Origin: GJ-E10 sp035625725 | GTDB taxonomy: Bacteria; Pseudomonadota; Gammaproteobacteria; Burkholderiales; Burkholderiaceae_F | Assembly (NCBI GenBank): GCA_035625725.1 | Contig: DASPPB010000075.1 | Location: 62,001-126,000, forward strand | Reading direction: 5' to 3' | Length of the DNA: 64,000 bases | Part shown: one piece after another, positions 17,121 through 25,420 of the stretch | How the letters are laid out: each line of letters begins with the position of its first letter | Numbering within the stretch: the first letter of the stretch is position 1 | The notes under the pieces: model-generated | Told to the model about the DNA's origin: nothing | The model's input: the letters and a program-made list of their open reading frames with translations, nothing else | The model's database searches: none | Program-made: the position numbers and the translations under genes

Positions 17121-18713
17121 TCAGATTGTTTTGCGTAAGGCAGCCGTCGGAATTTGCATCAGTTCGCGGTATTTGGCCACGGTGCGGCGAGCGACGACCA
17201 TGCCCTGGGCGCCGAGCAACTCGGCGAGCTTGCTGTCGGACAGAGGGTTGGTTGCGTCCTCGGCCTCAATGAGCTGCTTGATCAGCGCGCGAATCGCGGT
17301 GCTCGAGGCCTCGCCGCCGGCCTCGGTCGCCACATGGCTGCCGAAAAAGTAGCGCAGCTCGAAAACGCCAAAAGGCGTAGCCATGTATTTGTTGGAGGTC
17401 ACGCGCGAGATCGTCGATTCGTGCAGCCCCAGGGTCGTTGCGATCTCGCGCAGCACCAACGGGCGCATTGCAATGGCGCCGTAAGTAAAGAAGCGGCTCT
17501 GGCGATCGACAATGGCCTGCGCGACGCGCTGAATCGTCTGAAAACGCTGTCGCAAATTGCGAATCAGCCAGCGCGCCTCCTGCAGCCGGCTCGACCACTC
17601 CGGCGCCGTGGCGCCCGGCTCGGCACCCGCCGAATTCGCCCGCAGCCGGTCCTCCCCGGATTTGGCGCTCGTCGCGGCCTGCTTGCCGCTTTCGGTTTTC
17701 AAGATCGCAGCGTACGCTTGATTCACTCGCAGACGGGGTATGACATCCGGATTGAGCCGCGCCGCCCAGCGGCCAGCTACGCGTCGCACAAGGATGTCGG
17801 GAATCACGTAATCGGGTGCCGACGAACCAAAGCCTACCCCCGGATGGGGATTGAGTCCACGAATTCGTTGGTGCGCTGCACGCAGCAGTGCGTCGTCCAC
17901 GTTCAGGAGCTTTCGCAGCTTCCCGAAATCACGGGCTGCCAGCAGTGGTAAGTGCTCGCACACAATTTGTCGCGCGAGCAACAGCTCGGAGCGCTCGGCC
18001 TCTGGAGCGCTGGGTGTCAGCGCCTGCAGGCGTGCGTCGAGCTGCAGACGCATGCACTCGGCCACGTCGCGCGCCCCGACGCCTGGCGGATCAAAACTCT
18101 GCAACAGGCGCAAGGCGGTGAGCAGCTCCTCGGCGTCGACCTGCGCCTCAACACCGCAGAGTTCGAGCAATTCCTCCAGGGGCACGCCGAGGTAGCCGCT
18201 TTCGTCAACCGCGTCGATGAGCATCCGCACGAGGGTGCGGTCGCGCTCCGTGACCGCAGTCGATGCCAGCTGCAAGCGCAGGTGTTCCCGCAGGCTCGGC
18301 GGCGCCGTGGCCCAGTCCTGCGGGCGTTCGGTGGCTTCGTCGCCCGGAGGCGCCGAGCCGTGCAGCTCCAAACCCCATTGCCCGGACTCCTCGGGGGCCT
18401 CCTCCGCGCCGGCGCCGTACTCGGTGTCCTCGGAGGCGGAGGCTTCGGGGCCCTCGGAGCCCGTCTCGCCGTGCGCCGGCGAGGACGGTTCGGCCGCCGT
18501 GGTCGTTACGACGGATCCTTGGCTGCTCAGTCGCAGGTGATTGCCCAGCGGATCGTCCTCGCGCTCCAGGAGCGGGTTCTCGCGCAGGGCCTGCTCGACT
18601 TCCTCGTTGAGCTCCAGGCTCGAGAGCTGCAGCAGGCGAATGGACTGCTGCAGCTGCGGCGTCAACGCCAGCTGCTGCGACAAACGTAGATGGACGCCCG
18701 GCTTCAAGCTCAC
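17121..18713 (-). CDS. rpoN: RNA polymerase sigma-54 factor
   Basis: Sigma-54 directs RNA polymerase to -24/-12 promoters and needs an AAA+ activator. The 530-residue product has the Gln/Leu-rich region I (LSQQLALTPQLQQSIRLLQL), an acidic region II (about 60-135), the core-binding region, the HTH near LHESTISRV, and the RpoN box ARRTVAKYRE at 508-517. The start codon is GTG. A candidate sigma-54 promoter is present at 22433-22448 in this window. Confidence 0.98.
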   Translation of the reverse strand: MSLKPGVHLRLSQQLALTPQLQQSIRLLQLSSLELNEEVEQALRENPLLEREDDPLGNHLRLSSQGSVVTTTAAEPSSPAHGETGSEGPEASASEDTEYGAGAEEAPEESGQWGLELHGSAPPGDEATERPQDWATAPPSLREHLRLQLASTAVTERDRTLVRMLIDAVDESGYLGVPLEELLELCGVEAQVDAEELLTALRLLQSFDPPGVGARDVAECMRLQLDARLQALTPSAPEAERSELLLARQIVCEHLPLLAARDFGKLRKLLNVDDALLRAAHQRIRGLNPHPGVGFGSSAPDYVIPDILVRRVAGRWAARLNPDVIPRLRVNQAYAAILKTESGKQAATSAKSGEDRLRANSAGAEPGATAPEWSSRLQEARWLIRNLRQRFQTIQRVAQAIVDRQSRFFTYGAIAMRPLVLREIATTLGLHESTISRVTSNKYMATPFGVFELRYFFGSHVATEAGGEASSTAIRALIKQLIEAEDATNPLSDSKLAELLGAQGMVVARRTVAKYRELMQIPTAALRKTI

Positions 18714-18773
18714 AGCCGGGGCGGGCGCAAAGCGCCGTAGGGCAAAAGGTTGTGGCAGCCCGACATCCGAGGC

Positions 18774-19595
18774 CTACATCCGGAAGTGATCGCCCAGATA
18801 GACGCGCCGCACCGATGGATTCTCTACGATGTCCTCGGGTCGGCCCGCCGCCAGCACCTGACCTTCGTTGATGATGTAGGCGTGGTCGCAGATACCCAGC
18901 GTCTCGCGCACGTTGTGATCGGTCACGAGCACGCCGATGCCGCGCTGCTTCAGAAACCGCACGATGCGCTGGATCTCGATGACCGCGATCGGGTCGACAC
19001 CGGCGAACGGTTCGTCGAGCAAGATGAACCGCGGGCGCGCTGCCAGCGCGCGCGCGATCTCCACCCGGCGGCGCTCGCCGCCCGAGAGGCTCAGCGCCGG
19101 GTTGGTGCGGATCTCGCGGATCTGCAAATCACCCAAAAGCTCCTGCAGACGCGCCTCGATGACCGACGCCGAGAGCTCGGAACCCTGTTCGTCGACCTGC
19201 AGCTCGAGCACCGCTCGAATGTTTTCCTCCACGGTGAGGCGACGGAACACGGACGCCTCCTGCGGCAGGTAGGAAAGCCCCATGCGCGCGCGCCGATGGA
19301 TCGGCAGGTGCGCAATCGAGCGTCCATCCAGAGTGATCGAACCCGAATCCAGCGGGACCAGGCCCACGACCATATAAAAGCAGGTGGTCTTGCCCGCGCC
19401 GTTGGGTCCAAGCAGTCCGACGACCGTGCCCGATTCCACCGAGAGCGAAACATCCCGGACGACCTGCCGGCCGCCATAGCGCTTGGCCAGGTTCTCCACC
19501 ACGAGCTCGGCGCGCGCAACCGAACGGTTTTCCCCCTCCGGGCCACGCGGCTCCTGCAGCGCAAGGGGCTGCAGCGGCGAATCCGGCGCGCTCAC
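18774..19595 (-). CDS. lptB: LPS export ABC transporter ATPase LptB
   Basis: LptB is the cytoplasmic ATPase of LptB2FG, which extracts lipopolysaccharide from the inner membrane and drives it over the Lpt bridge. Walker A GPNGAGKTT, the ABC signature LSGGERRR, Walker B ILLDEPFAGVDP and the switch His region VTDHNVRE are all seen. At 273 residues it has about 30 extra N-terminal residues compared with E. coli. The start is GTG in a GTGA overlap with the lptA stop (19592-19595). It is 60 bp upstream of rpoN. Confidence 0.97.
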   Translation of the reverse strand: MSAPDSPLQPLALQEPRGPEGENRSVARAELVVENLAKRYGGRQVVRDVSLSVESGTVVGLLGPNGAGKTTCFYMVVGLVPLDSGSITLDGRSIAHLPIHRRARMGLSYLPQEASVFRRLTVEENIRAVLELQVDEQGSELSASVIEARLQELLGDLQIREIRTNPALSLSGGERRRVEIARALAARPRFILLDEPFAGVDPIAVIEIQRIVRFLKQRGIGVLVTDHNVRETLGICDHAYIINEGQVLAAGRPEDIVENPSVRRVYLGDHFRM

Positions 19596-20233
19596 TGCCC
19601 CTCCTCGGGTAGTGTCCGATCGGTCTTGAGCGACGTGGGCGGCGGCGCCGCGGTCTTTGGCGCCGGAGCGGGCGCCGTGCTCGTAGGGGCGATGCGGATG
19701 TGGACCCGGCCCGTCGGGCTCTCCACGTTGCGCCCGTCGACGTCGTAGGTGGAATGGCGCGCGTCGTAGACGATGCGCGCGCCACTGAGCTCATCGCGCA
19801 GTTCGTCGTTTTCGAAGCGCTTGACGAGCGCACGCCGATACAGATACACGCGGTCGCTGCGGTCGTCGTATTCGATGCGCTCGGCAAAGGCATCGAGCGT
19901 CGACTCCACGCCCTCGCGCACGGGATCGGCCCGTTCGTGAAACGTGGCCAGCTCGTCGGGCGCCGCGGTCACGACGTAATACTGATAGCCCTTTTCGTCC
20001 TGACGGTGCTCCATCCGCTCGCCGGTCAAGCGCATCGTGCCTTTGATGAGCACGACGTGTCCGGTCAGCACCTGCACCTGGTGCAGGTCATCGAGCATCG
20101 AGTGATCGGCCGTCACGTTGGCATCTTTGTCGCGGTCCGCGCGTTCGGCCCACGCGGGTGCGGCGAGCAGCACGCACGCCACCGAGGCGGCCTGCAGGCC
20201 CCGGGCGCACGCCCAGAACCGGCGCCCCTTCAC
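19592..20233 (-). CDS. lptA: Lipopolysaccharide transport periplasmic protein LptA
   Basis: LptA forms the periplasmic beta-jellyroll bridge carrying LPS from LptC to LptD. The 213-residue product has a signal peptide ending near APAWA, the OstA-type domain (VLTGHVVLIKGTMRLTGERM) and a Pro/Ala/Thr-rich C-terminal tail after about residue 180. It starts with GTG in a 4-bp overlap with lptC and ends in a 4-bp overlap with lptB, so the three are likely translated in a coupled way. Confidence 0.94.
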   Translation of the reverse strand: MKGRRFWACARGLQAASVACVLLAAPAWAERADRDKDANVTADHSMLDDLHQVQVLTGHVVLIKGTMRLTGERMEHRQDEKGYQYYVVTAAPDELATFHERADPVREGVESTLDAFAERIEYDDRSDRVYLYRRALVKRFENDELRDELSGARIVYDARHSTYDVDGRNVESPTGRVHIRIAPTSTAPAPAPKTAAPPPTSLKTDRTLPEEGQ

Positions 20234-20805
20234 GGGCTCCTCCGCGGCGGAAAGGTGGCTACGACGTCGGAGAGCAGTTCGACGCGCCGGGCGATATTGT
20301 CAAAATCCATACCGCGCGCATTGATCACGGATGCGCCGCTTTGCAGGCGTACCGGGTCGTCGGTCCAGAAGTGGTCTTCATCGGGGATTGCCGAGAGGTC
20401 CTCGGTTTCCATGCGCATTGCTTCCCGGTCGGGCGCAGCCGCCCGCGTAATGACGACGTTGCCGCTCATTTGAACGGTCTGCGCATTGTTGCTCGCGTGC
20501 GCCTGCAGCGCCGTGGCTTCGACCTGCGGTTGGTCCGCCCGCAAACTCAGGATGCGCGGATTGTCCAGATCGACATCGTCGCTGTTGCCGAAGTGCGTCA
20601 TGCGGTCGGCAAAGAGCCGATAGCGCGCGCGCCCCAGGGAATCGAATCCTGTGAGGGCGATGTTTTGCGCAAAAAAGTCCACCGCACCGATGCGCCCGGT
20701 CTGCACACCGGGGGTCAAGCGCAACGTCTGCGAGTACCAGTAGCTCGTAGCCAAAACGGCGGCCACGAGCACGATGGCAAACCACGACGCCGCACGCTCA
20801 GCCAC
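20230..20805 (-). CDS. lptC: LPS export system protein LptC
   Basis: LptC is a bitopic inner-membrane protein that passes LPS from LptB2FG to LptA. The frame is open to 20928. The GTG at 20805 is preferred because GGAG lies 7 bases before it, it overlaps the kdsC stop by 8 bp, and it places the transmembrane helix (WFAIVLVAAVLATSYWY) at the N-terminus, giving 191 residues like the family. The remainder is the periplasmic beta-jellyroll. Confidence 0.92.
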   Translation of the reverse strand: MAERAASWFAIVLVAAVLATSYWYSQTLRLTPGVQTGRIGAVDFFAQNIALTGFDSLGRARYRLFADRMTHFGNSDDVDLDNPRILSLRADQPQVEATALQAHASNNAQTVQMSGNVVITRAAAPDREAMRMETEDLSAIPDEDHFWTDDPVRLQSGASVINARGMDFDNIARRVELLSDVVATFPPRRSP

Positions 20806-21364
20806 GGGCGAGCTCCGAAGCGGCGGCCTGCCGGGCGCCGCGCAGCAACGCGTCAAAGTGTCCCTGCGCGCGCAGAAGCAGCCGCGCCAAGTCGCGCACC
20901 GCCCCTCGGCCGCCGGGCGAGGGCGCAACCCAATGCACGCAACGCTTGACCTCCTCGGGCGCGTCGGCCACGGTCGCGGCGAGGCCCACGCAAGCCAGCG
21001 CGGGCAGATCCGGCCAGTCGTCCCCCATGTACGCGCACTCGCGCTGGCTTAGCCCCGCCTCGGAGAGCAGGCGCTGCAGGCACGCGTGCTTGTCGCGCTG
21101 CCCCTGGCGCACCGTGCCGATGCCCAGGTCACGCGCACGCGCGGAGACGATACGCGAGCTGCGCCCCGTGACGATTGCAACCTCGATGCCAACATCGCGC
21201 AGCAGCCGGATTCCCAGACCGTCGCGCACGTCAAAGGCCTTGAGCGCCTCCCCGCGGACCCCGAAATACAGCCGCCCGTCGGTGAGCACTCCGTCGACAT
21301 CGAGGGCCACCAGACGCACCCGGTTGGCGCGCCGCGCCAGCGCCAAGCCGCCGAGCGAGCTCAT
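20798..21364 (-). CDS. kdsC: 3-deoxy-D-manno-octulosonate 8-phosphate phosphatase KdsC
   Basis: A HAD-superfamily phosphatase that converts Kdo8P to Kdo for lipid A/LPS core. The nucleophile motif is ALDVDGVLTDG, the second motif VTGRSS, and the Mg-binding segment MGDDWPDLP is present; the compact 188-residue length lacks a cap domain, as expected. The frame continues upstream through kdsD in another phase. The true ATG at 21364 shares one base with the kdsD stop (TGATG). Confidence 0.96.
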   Translation of the reverse strand: MSSLGGLALARRANRVRLVALDVDGVLTDGRLYFGVRGEALKAFDVRDGLGIRLLRDVGIEVAIVTGRSSRIVSARARDLGIGTVRQGQRDKHACLQRLLSEAGLSQRECAYMGDDWPDLPALACVGLAATVADAPEEVKRCVHWVAPSPGGRGAVRDLARLLLRAQGHFDALLRGARQAAASELARG

Positions 21365-22386
21365 CAGATCACCTTTGCCGCCATCAGATCGTGCGTGTGC
21401 AGCGCGCCCACCAGGCGTCCTTGCGCATCGAGCACGAGCAGCTGGTTTTTTCGGTGCGCATCGAGCAACTGCGCCGCTTGCGCGGCCAGCGCATCGGCGC
21501 CGATCGTGAGCGGCGCCACGGTCATCACGTCGGCAACCACGGTTGCACGCACGTCGGCTCCGCGCTCCAGCAGGCGACGCAAATCGCCGTCGGTGAAAAT
21601 CCCCGCCAGCCGGCCGTCGGACTCGACGATTGCCGTCATCCCCAGCTGCTTGCGGCTGATCTCGTGCAGCGCCTCCATGACACTGGCGCTGCGCGCAACA
21701 GTAGGAATGGCCTGGCCCGTGCGCATGATGTCGGCCACACGCATGAGCAGACGCCGGCCGAGCGCACCGCCGGGGTGAGAACGCGCGAAGTCCTGAGTGC
21801 CAAAACCGCGTGCGTCCAGGCAGGCGATGGCAAGCGCGTCGCCCAGCGCCAGCATTGCCGCCGTCGAGGAGGTCGGCGCCAGGTTCAGCGGACACGCCTC
21901 ACGCTCAACGCGGCAGTCGAGGTGCACATCGGCCGCCTGGGCCAGAGGCGAGGTCTTCGAGCCGGTGACCGCGATCAGAGGCGTGCCCTCACGCTTGAAA
22001 ATCGGCACGATCGTCATGAGTTCGGGCGAGGAACCCGAATTGGAGAAGGCGAGAAAAACGTCGCCCGGCGTGACCATTCCCAGATCCCCGTGCGCCGCCT
22101 CGGCGGCGTGCACGAACATCGCCGGTGTTCCGGTCGATGCGAGCGTCGAGGCGACCTTGCGCCCGATGTGTCCGCTTTTGCCGATCCCACTGACAACGAC
22201 CCGCCCGCGGCAGTCGAGCAGCAGATCGACGGCGTGCAAAAACGCGCCGTCCAGACGCGCGCCCAGGGCGGCGATGGCCTGCGCTTCGACCTCGATGACC
22301 GCGCGCGCGAGCGCCAACGCCGACTCGCCGGCTCGAGGGCGGCGTCGGGTCGTGGCCACGTATGGGGTCGCGGGTGCCTTGTTCAT
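21364..22386 (-). CDS. kdsD: D-arabinose 5-phosphate isomerase KdsD
   Basis: Interconverts ribulose 5-phosphate and arabinose 5-phosphate, the first step to Kdo. The 340-residue protein has an N-terminal SIS domain (VVSGIGKSGHIGRKVASTLASTG; AAEAAHGDLGM) and two C-terminal CBS domains (about 220-335, including GIFTDGDLRRLLERG). It heads the kdsD-kdsC-lptC-lptA-lptB-rpoN-hpf-ptsN-hprK-rapZ run and is divergent from the antiporter gene. Confidence 0.97.
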   Translation of the reverse strand: MNKAPATPYVATTRRRPRAGESALALARAVIEVEAQAIAALGARLDGAFLHAVDLLLDCRGRVVVSGIGKSGHIGRKVASTLASTGTPAMFVHAAEAAHGDLGMVTPGDVFLAFSNSGSSPELMTIVPIFKREGTPLIAVTGSKTSPLAQAADVHLDCRVEREACPLNLAPTSSTAAMLALGDALAIACLDARGFGTQDFARSHPGGALGRRLLMRVADIMRTGQAIPTVARSASVMEALHEISRKQLGMTAIVESDGRLAGIFTDGDLRRLLERGADVRATVVADVMTVAPLTIGADALAAQAAQLLDAHRKNQLLVLDAQGRLVGALHTHDLMAAKVI

Positions 22387-22432
22387 TGCTGCGGTAGCAG
22401 GCCGTCGATGATACTCTCGGGGTGCTCAAAGC

Positions 22433-22448
22433 TGGCACGGGAATTGCT
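22433..22448 (+). promoter_or_regulatory. Candidate sigma-54 (-24/-12) promoter
   Basis: TGGCAC (22433-22438), a 5-bp spacer, then TTGCT (22444-22448) matches the sigma-54 consensus TGGCAC-N5-TTGCW at every fixed base, with GG and GC at the required spacing. It lies in the gap between kdsD and the antiporter gene and points at the antiporter. The predicted transcription start near 22459 leaves a leader of about 60 bases. By composition alone a match this good is expected roughly 0.1 times in a window this size. Confidence 0.6.
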
Positions 22449-22518
22449 CATCCATGCGGCAATTGCGGGTCGCGGCCCTTGCCACGTTCCCGACGCCGCC
22501 CCTGGCCCCCCATCGCCG

Positions 22519-24504
22519 ATGCCGACCGCGCTTGAACTCACGCTGCTGCTGCTTGCCGCCTCGGTCGTGGGGGTGGCTGCGGTGCGTCTGTTTGAACAGC
22601 CTCCCGTGCTGGGCTACCTGATCGTCGGCATCGCCATCGGCCCGCACGCTCTGGCGTTGGCACCCGACACGGCCGAAACGCGCCACCTGGCGCAGCTCGG
22701 GATCGTCTTTCTCATGTTCTCCGTGGGTCTGGAGTTCTCGCTTGCGCGCCTGCGCAGCATGCGCAGCATTGCGCTGGGCCTGGGAGTCACCCAGGTCTTG
22801 ACCACGGTGGCCGCCGTCTTGGCCGCCGGTGCGCTCGTCGGCCCCTACCTGGGCGTGAGTCTGCCTGGGGCCTTTGCGCTGGGCGCAGCGCTGGCCATGT
22901 CATCGACCGCCATCCTGATGAAAATGCTCGTCGAGCGCCTCGAGCTCGACACCGAGCACGGACGGCGCATCGTCGGGGTCTTGCTGCTGCAGGACCTTGC
23001 GGTCGTGCCTTTGCTAGTCATCGTACCGTCCCTTTCCTCACCCACGGCGCAGTTGGGCGCGGCGGTGCTGGTTGCCGGCGCGAAGGCCGCCGCCTTGCTC
23101 GCGGTCTTGCTGCTGGGGGGTCGCTGGCTGCTCCACGGTTGGTTTCACCTGGTCGCCAAGCGCCGCTCGCAGGAGCTGTTCATGCTCAACTTGCTGCTGC
23201 TCACGCTCGGGCTGGCCTGGCTGGCCGAGCAGATGGGGCTTTCGCCGGCGCTGGGCGCATTCATCGCGGGCATGCTGCTGTCGGAGACGGAGTACCGCCA
23301 CTACGTGGAGGAGGACGTCAAGCCGTTTCGCGAGGTCCTCTTGGGTCTGTTTTTCGTGACCATTGGCATGGCGCTGGACCTGCGCGTCGTGCTGGCGCAG
23401 CTGCCCTGGGTCCTCGCGGCGCTGCTCGTGGCGGTGGGCTTTCGCTTCGCGCTCACGCTGGGCTTGGCGCGCTACTTCGGCGCCGGTCCCGGCACCGCGA
23501 TCAAGACCGCACTGCCCTTGGCCGCCGCGGGCGAGTTTGGCTTCGTCCTCATCAACTTGGCGGCCGACCACGAGCTGTTGACCGCCTCGCTGCAGCAGGT
23601 GGTCCTGGCCGCGATGCTGCTCTCGATGTTGGCCACGCCCTTTTTGCTCGCCAGCGGAGCGCGCCTGGCGCTGCGCTTTGGTGGCTCCGAGTGGATGCTG
23701 CGGGCCGTGGAGCTGCATCGCATCGCCGCGCGCACGATGTCCACGGAGCGCCACGTCGTCATCTGCGGCTACGGCCGAAGCGGCCAGCACCTTGCCAAGA
23801 TGCTCGAGCAAGAAAACATTGGCTACGTGGCCCTGGACCTGGATCCGGACCGCGTTCGCGAGGCGGCGGCGGCGGGCCACGCGGTCGTCTACGGCGACGC
23901 GATGCGTCGCGAGACGCTCATGGCTGCCGGCATCACACGCGCGGCCGCGGTCGTCGTGAGCTTTAGCGACGTGCGGGCCGCGCTGCGCGTGATCGCGTTT
24001 GCGCACGAACTCAATCCTCACATCCCCGTCATCGTGCGCACGCAAGACGATGCCGATCTGGACCGCTTGCTTGCTGCGGGCGCAACCGAAGTTGTGCCAG
24101 AGGTTTTTGAAGGCAGTCTCATGCTCGGTTCTCACGCACTGGTGCTGCTGGGGGTGCCACTGGCACGGGTGATCCGGCGCGTGCGCGACGCGCGCGATTC
24201 GCGCTACCGGCTGCTGCGCGGCTATTTTCATGGCGCCGACGACACGCAAGACGGTCTGGCCGAACCCGATCAGGTGCGCCTGCACACCATCGTGCTGGCT
24301 GAGGACGCGCCGGCGGTCGGCCGTAGCCTCGAGGAGCTGGACTTGCGCGCCACGGGCGTGGAGGTCACCGCGGTTCGGCGGCGCGGCATCGTGGGGGACA
24401 ATCCCAGCGGGGATCTGGTCTTGCAGCCGGGCGATGTCGTCGTCTTGCGCGGCACCGTCGACGCGCTCGAAGCCGGCGAACAGCGGCTGCTGCTGTCGGC
24501 CTAG
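22519..24504 (+). CDS. Kef-type monovalent cation:proton antiporter (CPA2) with RCK domains
   Basis: A 661-residue inner-membrane antiporter: a Na/H exchanger domain with about 12 helices (residues 1-385), an RCK/TrkA-N domain with the Rossmann motif VVICGYGRSGQHLAKM (about 413-430), and a TrkA-C domain near the C-terminus. KefB/KefC/YbaL-type proteins move K+ for H+, often gated by glutathione or nucleotides. The frame is open far upstream. The ATG at 22519 starts at the first membrane helix and lies downstream of the sigma-54-like site. Next to PTS-Ntr genes a potassium role is attractive, but that is inference. Confidence 0.92.
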   Translation: MPTALELTLLLLAASVVGVAAVRLFEQPPVLGYLIVGIAIGPHALALAPDTAETRHLAQLGIVFLMFSVGLEFSLARLRSMRSIALGLGVTQVLTTVAAVLAAGALVGPYLGVSLPGAFALGAALAMSSTAILMKMLVERLELDTEHGRRIVGVLLLQDLAVVPLLVIVPSLSSPTAQLGAAVLVAGAKAAALLAVLLLGGRWLLHGWFHLVAKRRSQELFMLNLLLLTLGLAWLAEQMGLSPALGAFIAGMLLSETEYRHYVEEDVKPFREVLLGLFFVTIGMALDLRVVLAQLPWVLAALLVAVGFRFALTLGLARYFGAGPGTAIKTALPLAAAGEFGFVLINLAADHELLTASLQQVVLAAMLLSMLATPFLLASGARLALRFGGSEWMLRAVELHRIAARTMSTERHVVICGYGRSGQHLAKMLEQENIGYVALDLDPDRVREAAAAGHAVVYGDAMRRETLMAAGITRAAAVVVSFSDVRAALRVIAFAHELNPHIPVIVRTQDDADLDRLLAAGATEVVPEVFEGSLMLGSHALVLLGVPLARVIRRVRDARDSRYRLLRGYFHGADDTQDGLAEPDQVRLHTIVLAEDAPAVGRSLEELDLRATGVEVTAVRRRGIVGDNPSGDLVLQPGDVVVLRGTVDALEAGEQRLLLSA

Positions 24505-24581
24505 CGCTCCGCAGGCGCGATGCGGTCGATTGACCCGGGCCGCTTCGTCTGCGACGATGTGCCGAGGGGAGATCCGCCGCC

Positions 24582-25379
24582 GTGAATTCGCCGCATCAAA
24601 CTTCCGTGCCCGTGATTGAGCAAACCAGCGCCGGCAGCGGCCTGCGCTGGTGGTCCGATTCCTTCTCCTGGCTCTTCGGCGAACTCGCCCGCCTGGGAGT
24701 GTGGGTCGGCATGCTGCTTTGCTGCTTGCTCATCCTCACCCCCCTGCACTGGGTCCCGCTGCTCGGCTGGAGCGCATCGCACCTGCTCTGGTTCGTTTTT
24801 TCGGGCGGCCTGATGGTCGCGGCACGCAACACGCAAATGGGCCAGGTACCACGCTTCGGCGAGCTCTTTGCCGGCTTCGGTCCGCAAAGCGGCGCGCTCC
24901 TGGGGGCGGGACTCCTCGTGCTGGCCGCGACGCTGGCCGTGGTCGGCTTGATGCTGGCCGTCGGCTTAGGCGCGCTCCTGGGATCGCTGGCGGGTGCCGC
25001 ATCCCTGGAGTCGGTCGCGCAGCGTACGGCCACGCTGATGAGTATCGGTTGGGGCGCGGCGCTCGTTATGCTGCTGTGTCTGGTGCTGTTCGTGCCCATC
25101 TCGATGGCCGCCTGGCTTGCCCCGGCGCTGATCATGCTGCGCGGAGCAAGGCCCTTCGATGCATTGCGCTGGAGCCTGCAGGCTTGCGGCCGCAACCTCG
25201 GTGCCCTGACCGTCTATGGCCTGGTTGGAATCGGCCTCGCGCTGGTGGCGACCCTGATGTTTTTTATCGGCTGGCTGGTTTTGCTGCCGCTGGTCTTTCT
25301 TTCAACCTATGCGGCGTATCGGCAGATGTTTGCCGCCGACGACGTGCTCGATCCGGAGCCCGGGCGGCCGGCTCCCTGA
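24582..25379 (+). CDS. BPSS1780-type integral membrane protein
   Basis: A 265-residue membrane protein with about six hydrophobic helices (for example LGVWVGMLLCCLLIL and ALLGAGLLVLAATLAVVGLML), resembling the BPSS1780 family found widely in Betaproteobacteria. The function is unknown. The start is GTG with GGGGAG about 10 bases upstream. It follows the antiporter gene by 77 bp in the same direction and is convergent with uvrA. Confidence 0.8.
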   Translation: MNSPHQTSVPVIEQTSAGSGLRWWSDSFSWLFGELARLGVWVGMLLCCLLILTPLHWVPLLGWSASHLLWFVFSGGLMVAARNTQMGQVPRFGELFAGFGPQSGALLGAGLLVLAATLAVVGLMLAVGLGALLGSLAGAASLESVAQRTATLMSIGWGAALVMLLCLVLFVPISMAAWLAPALIMLRGARPFDALRWSLQACGRNLGALTVYGLVGIGLALVATLMFFIGWLVLLPLVFLSTYAAYRQMFAADDVLDPEPGRPAP

Positions 25380-25420
25380 GTGCGGCCCGCCGGCCGGTCT
25401 CCTCTTTCCTCGTTGCTCCC

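Noticed and set aside
21391..22518. Very long upstream extension of the antiporter frame
   Set aside because: It is antisense to kdsD, Arg/His-rich, and the antiporter fold begins at 22519.
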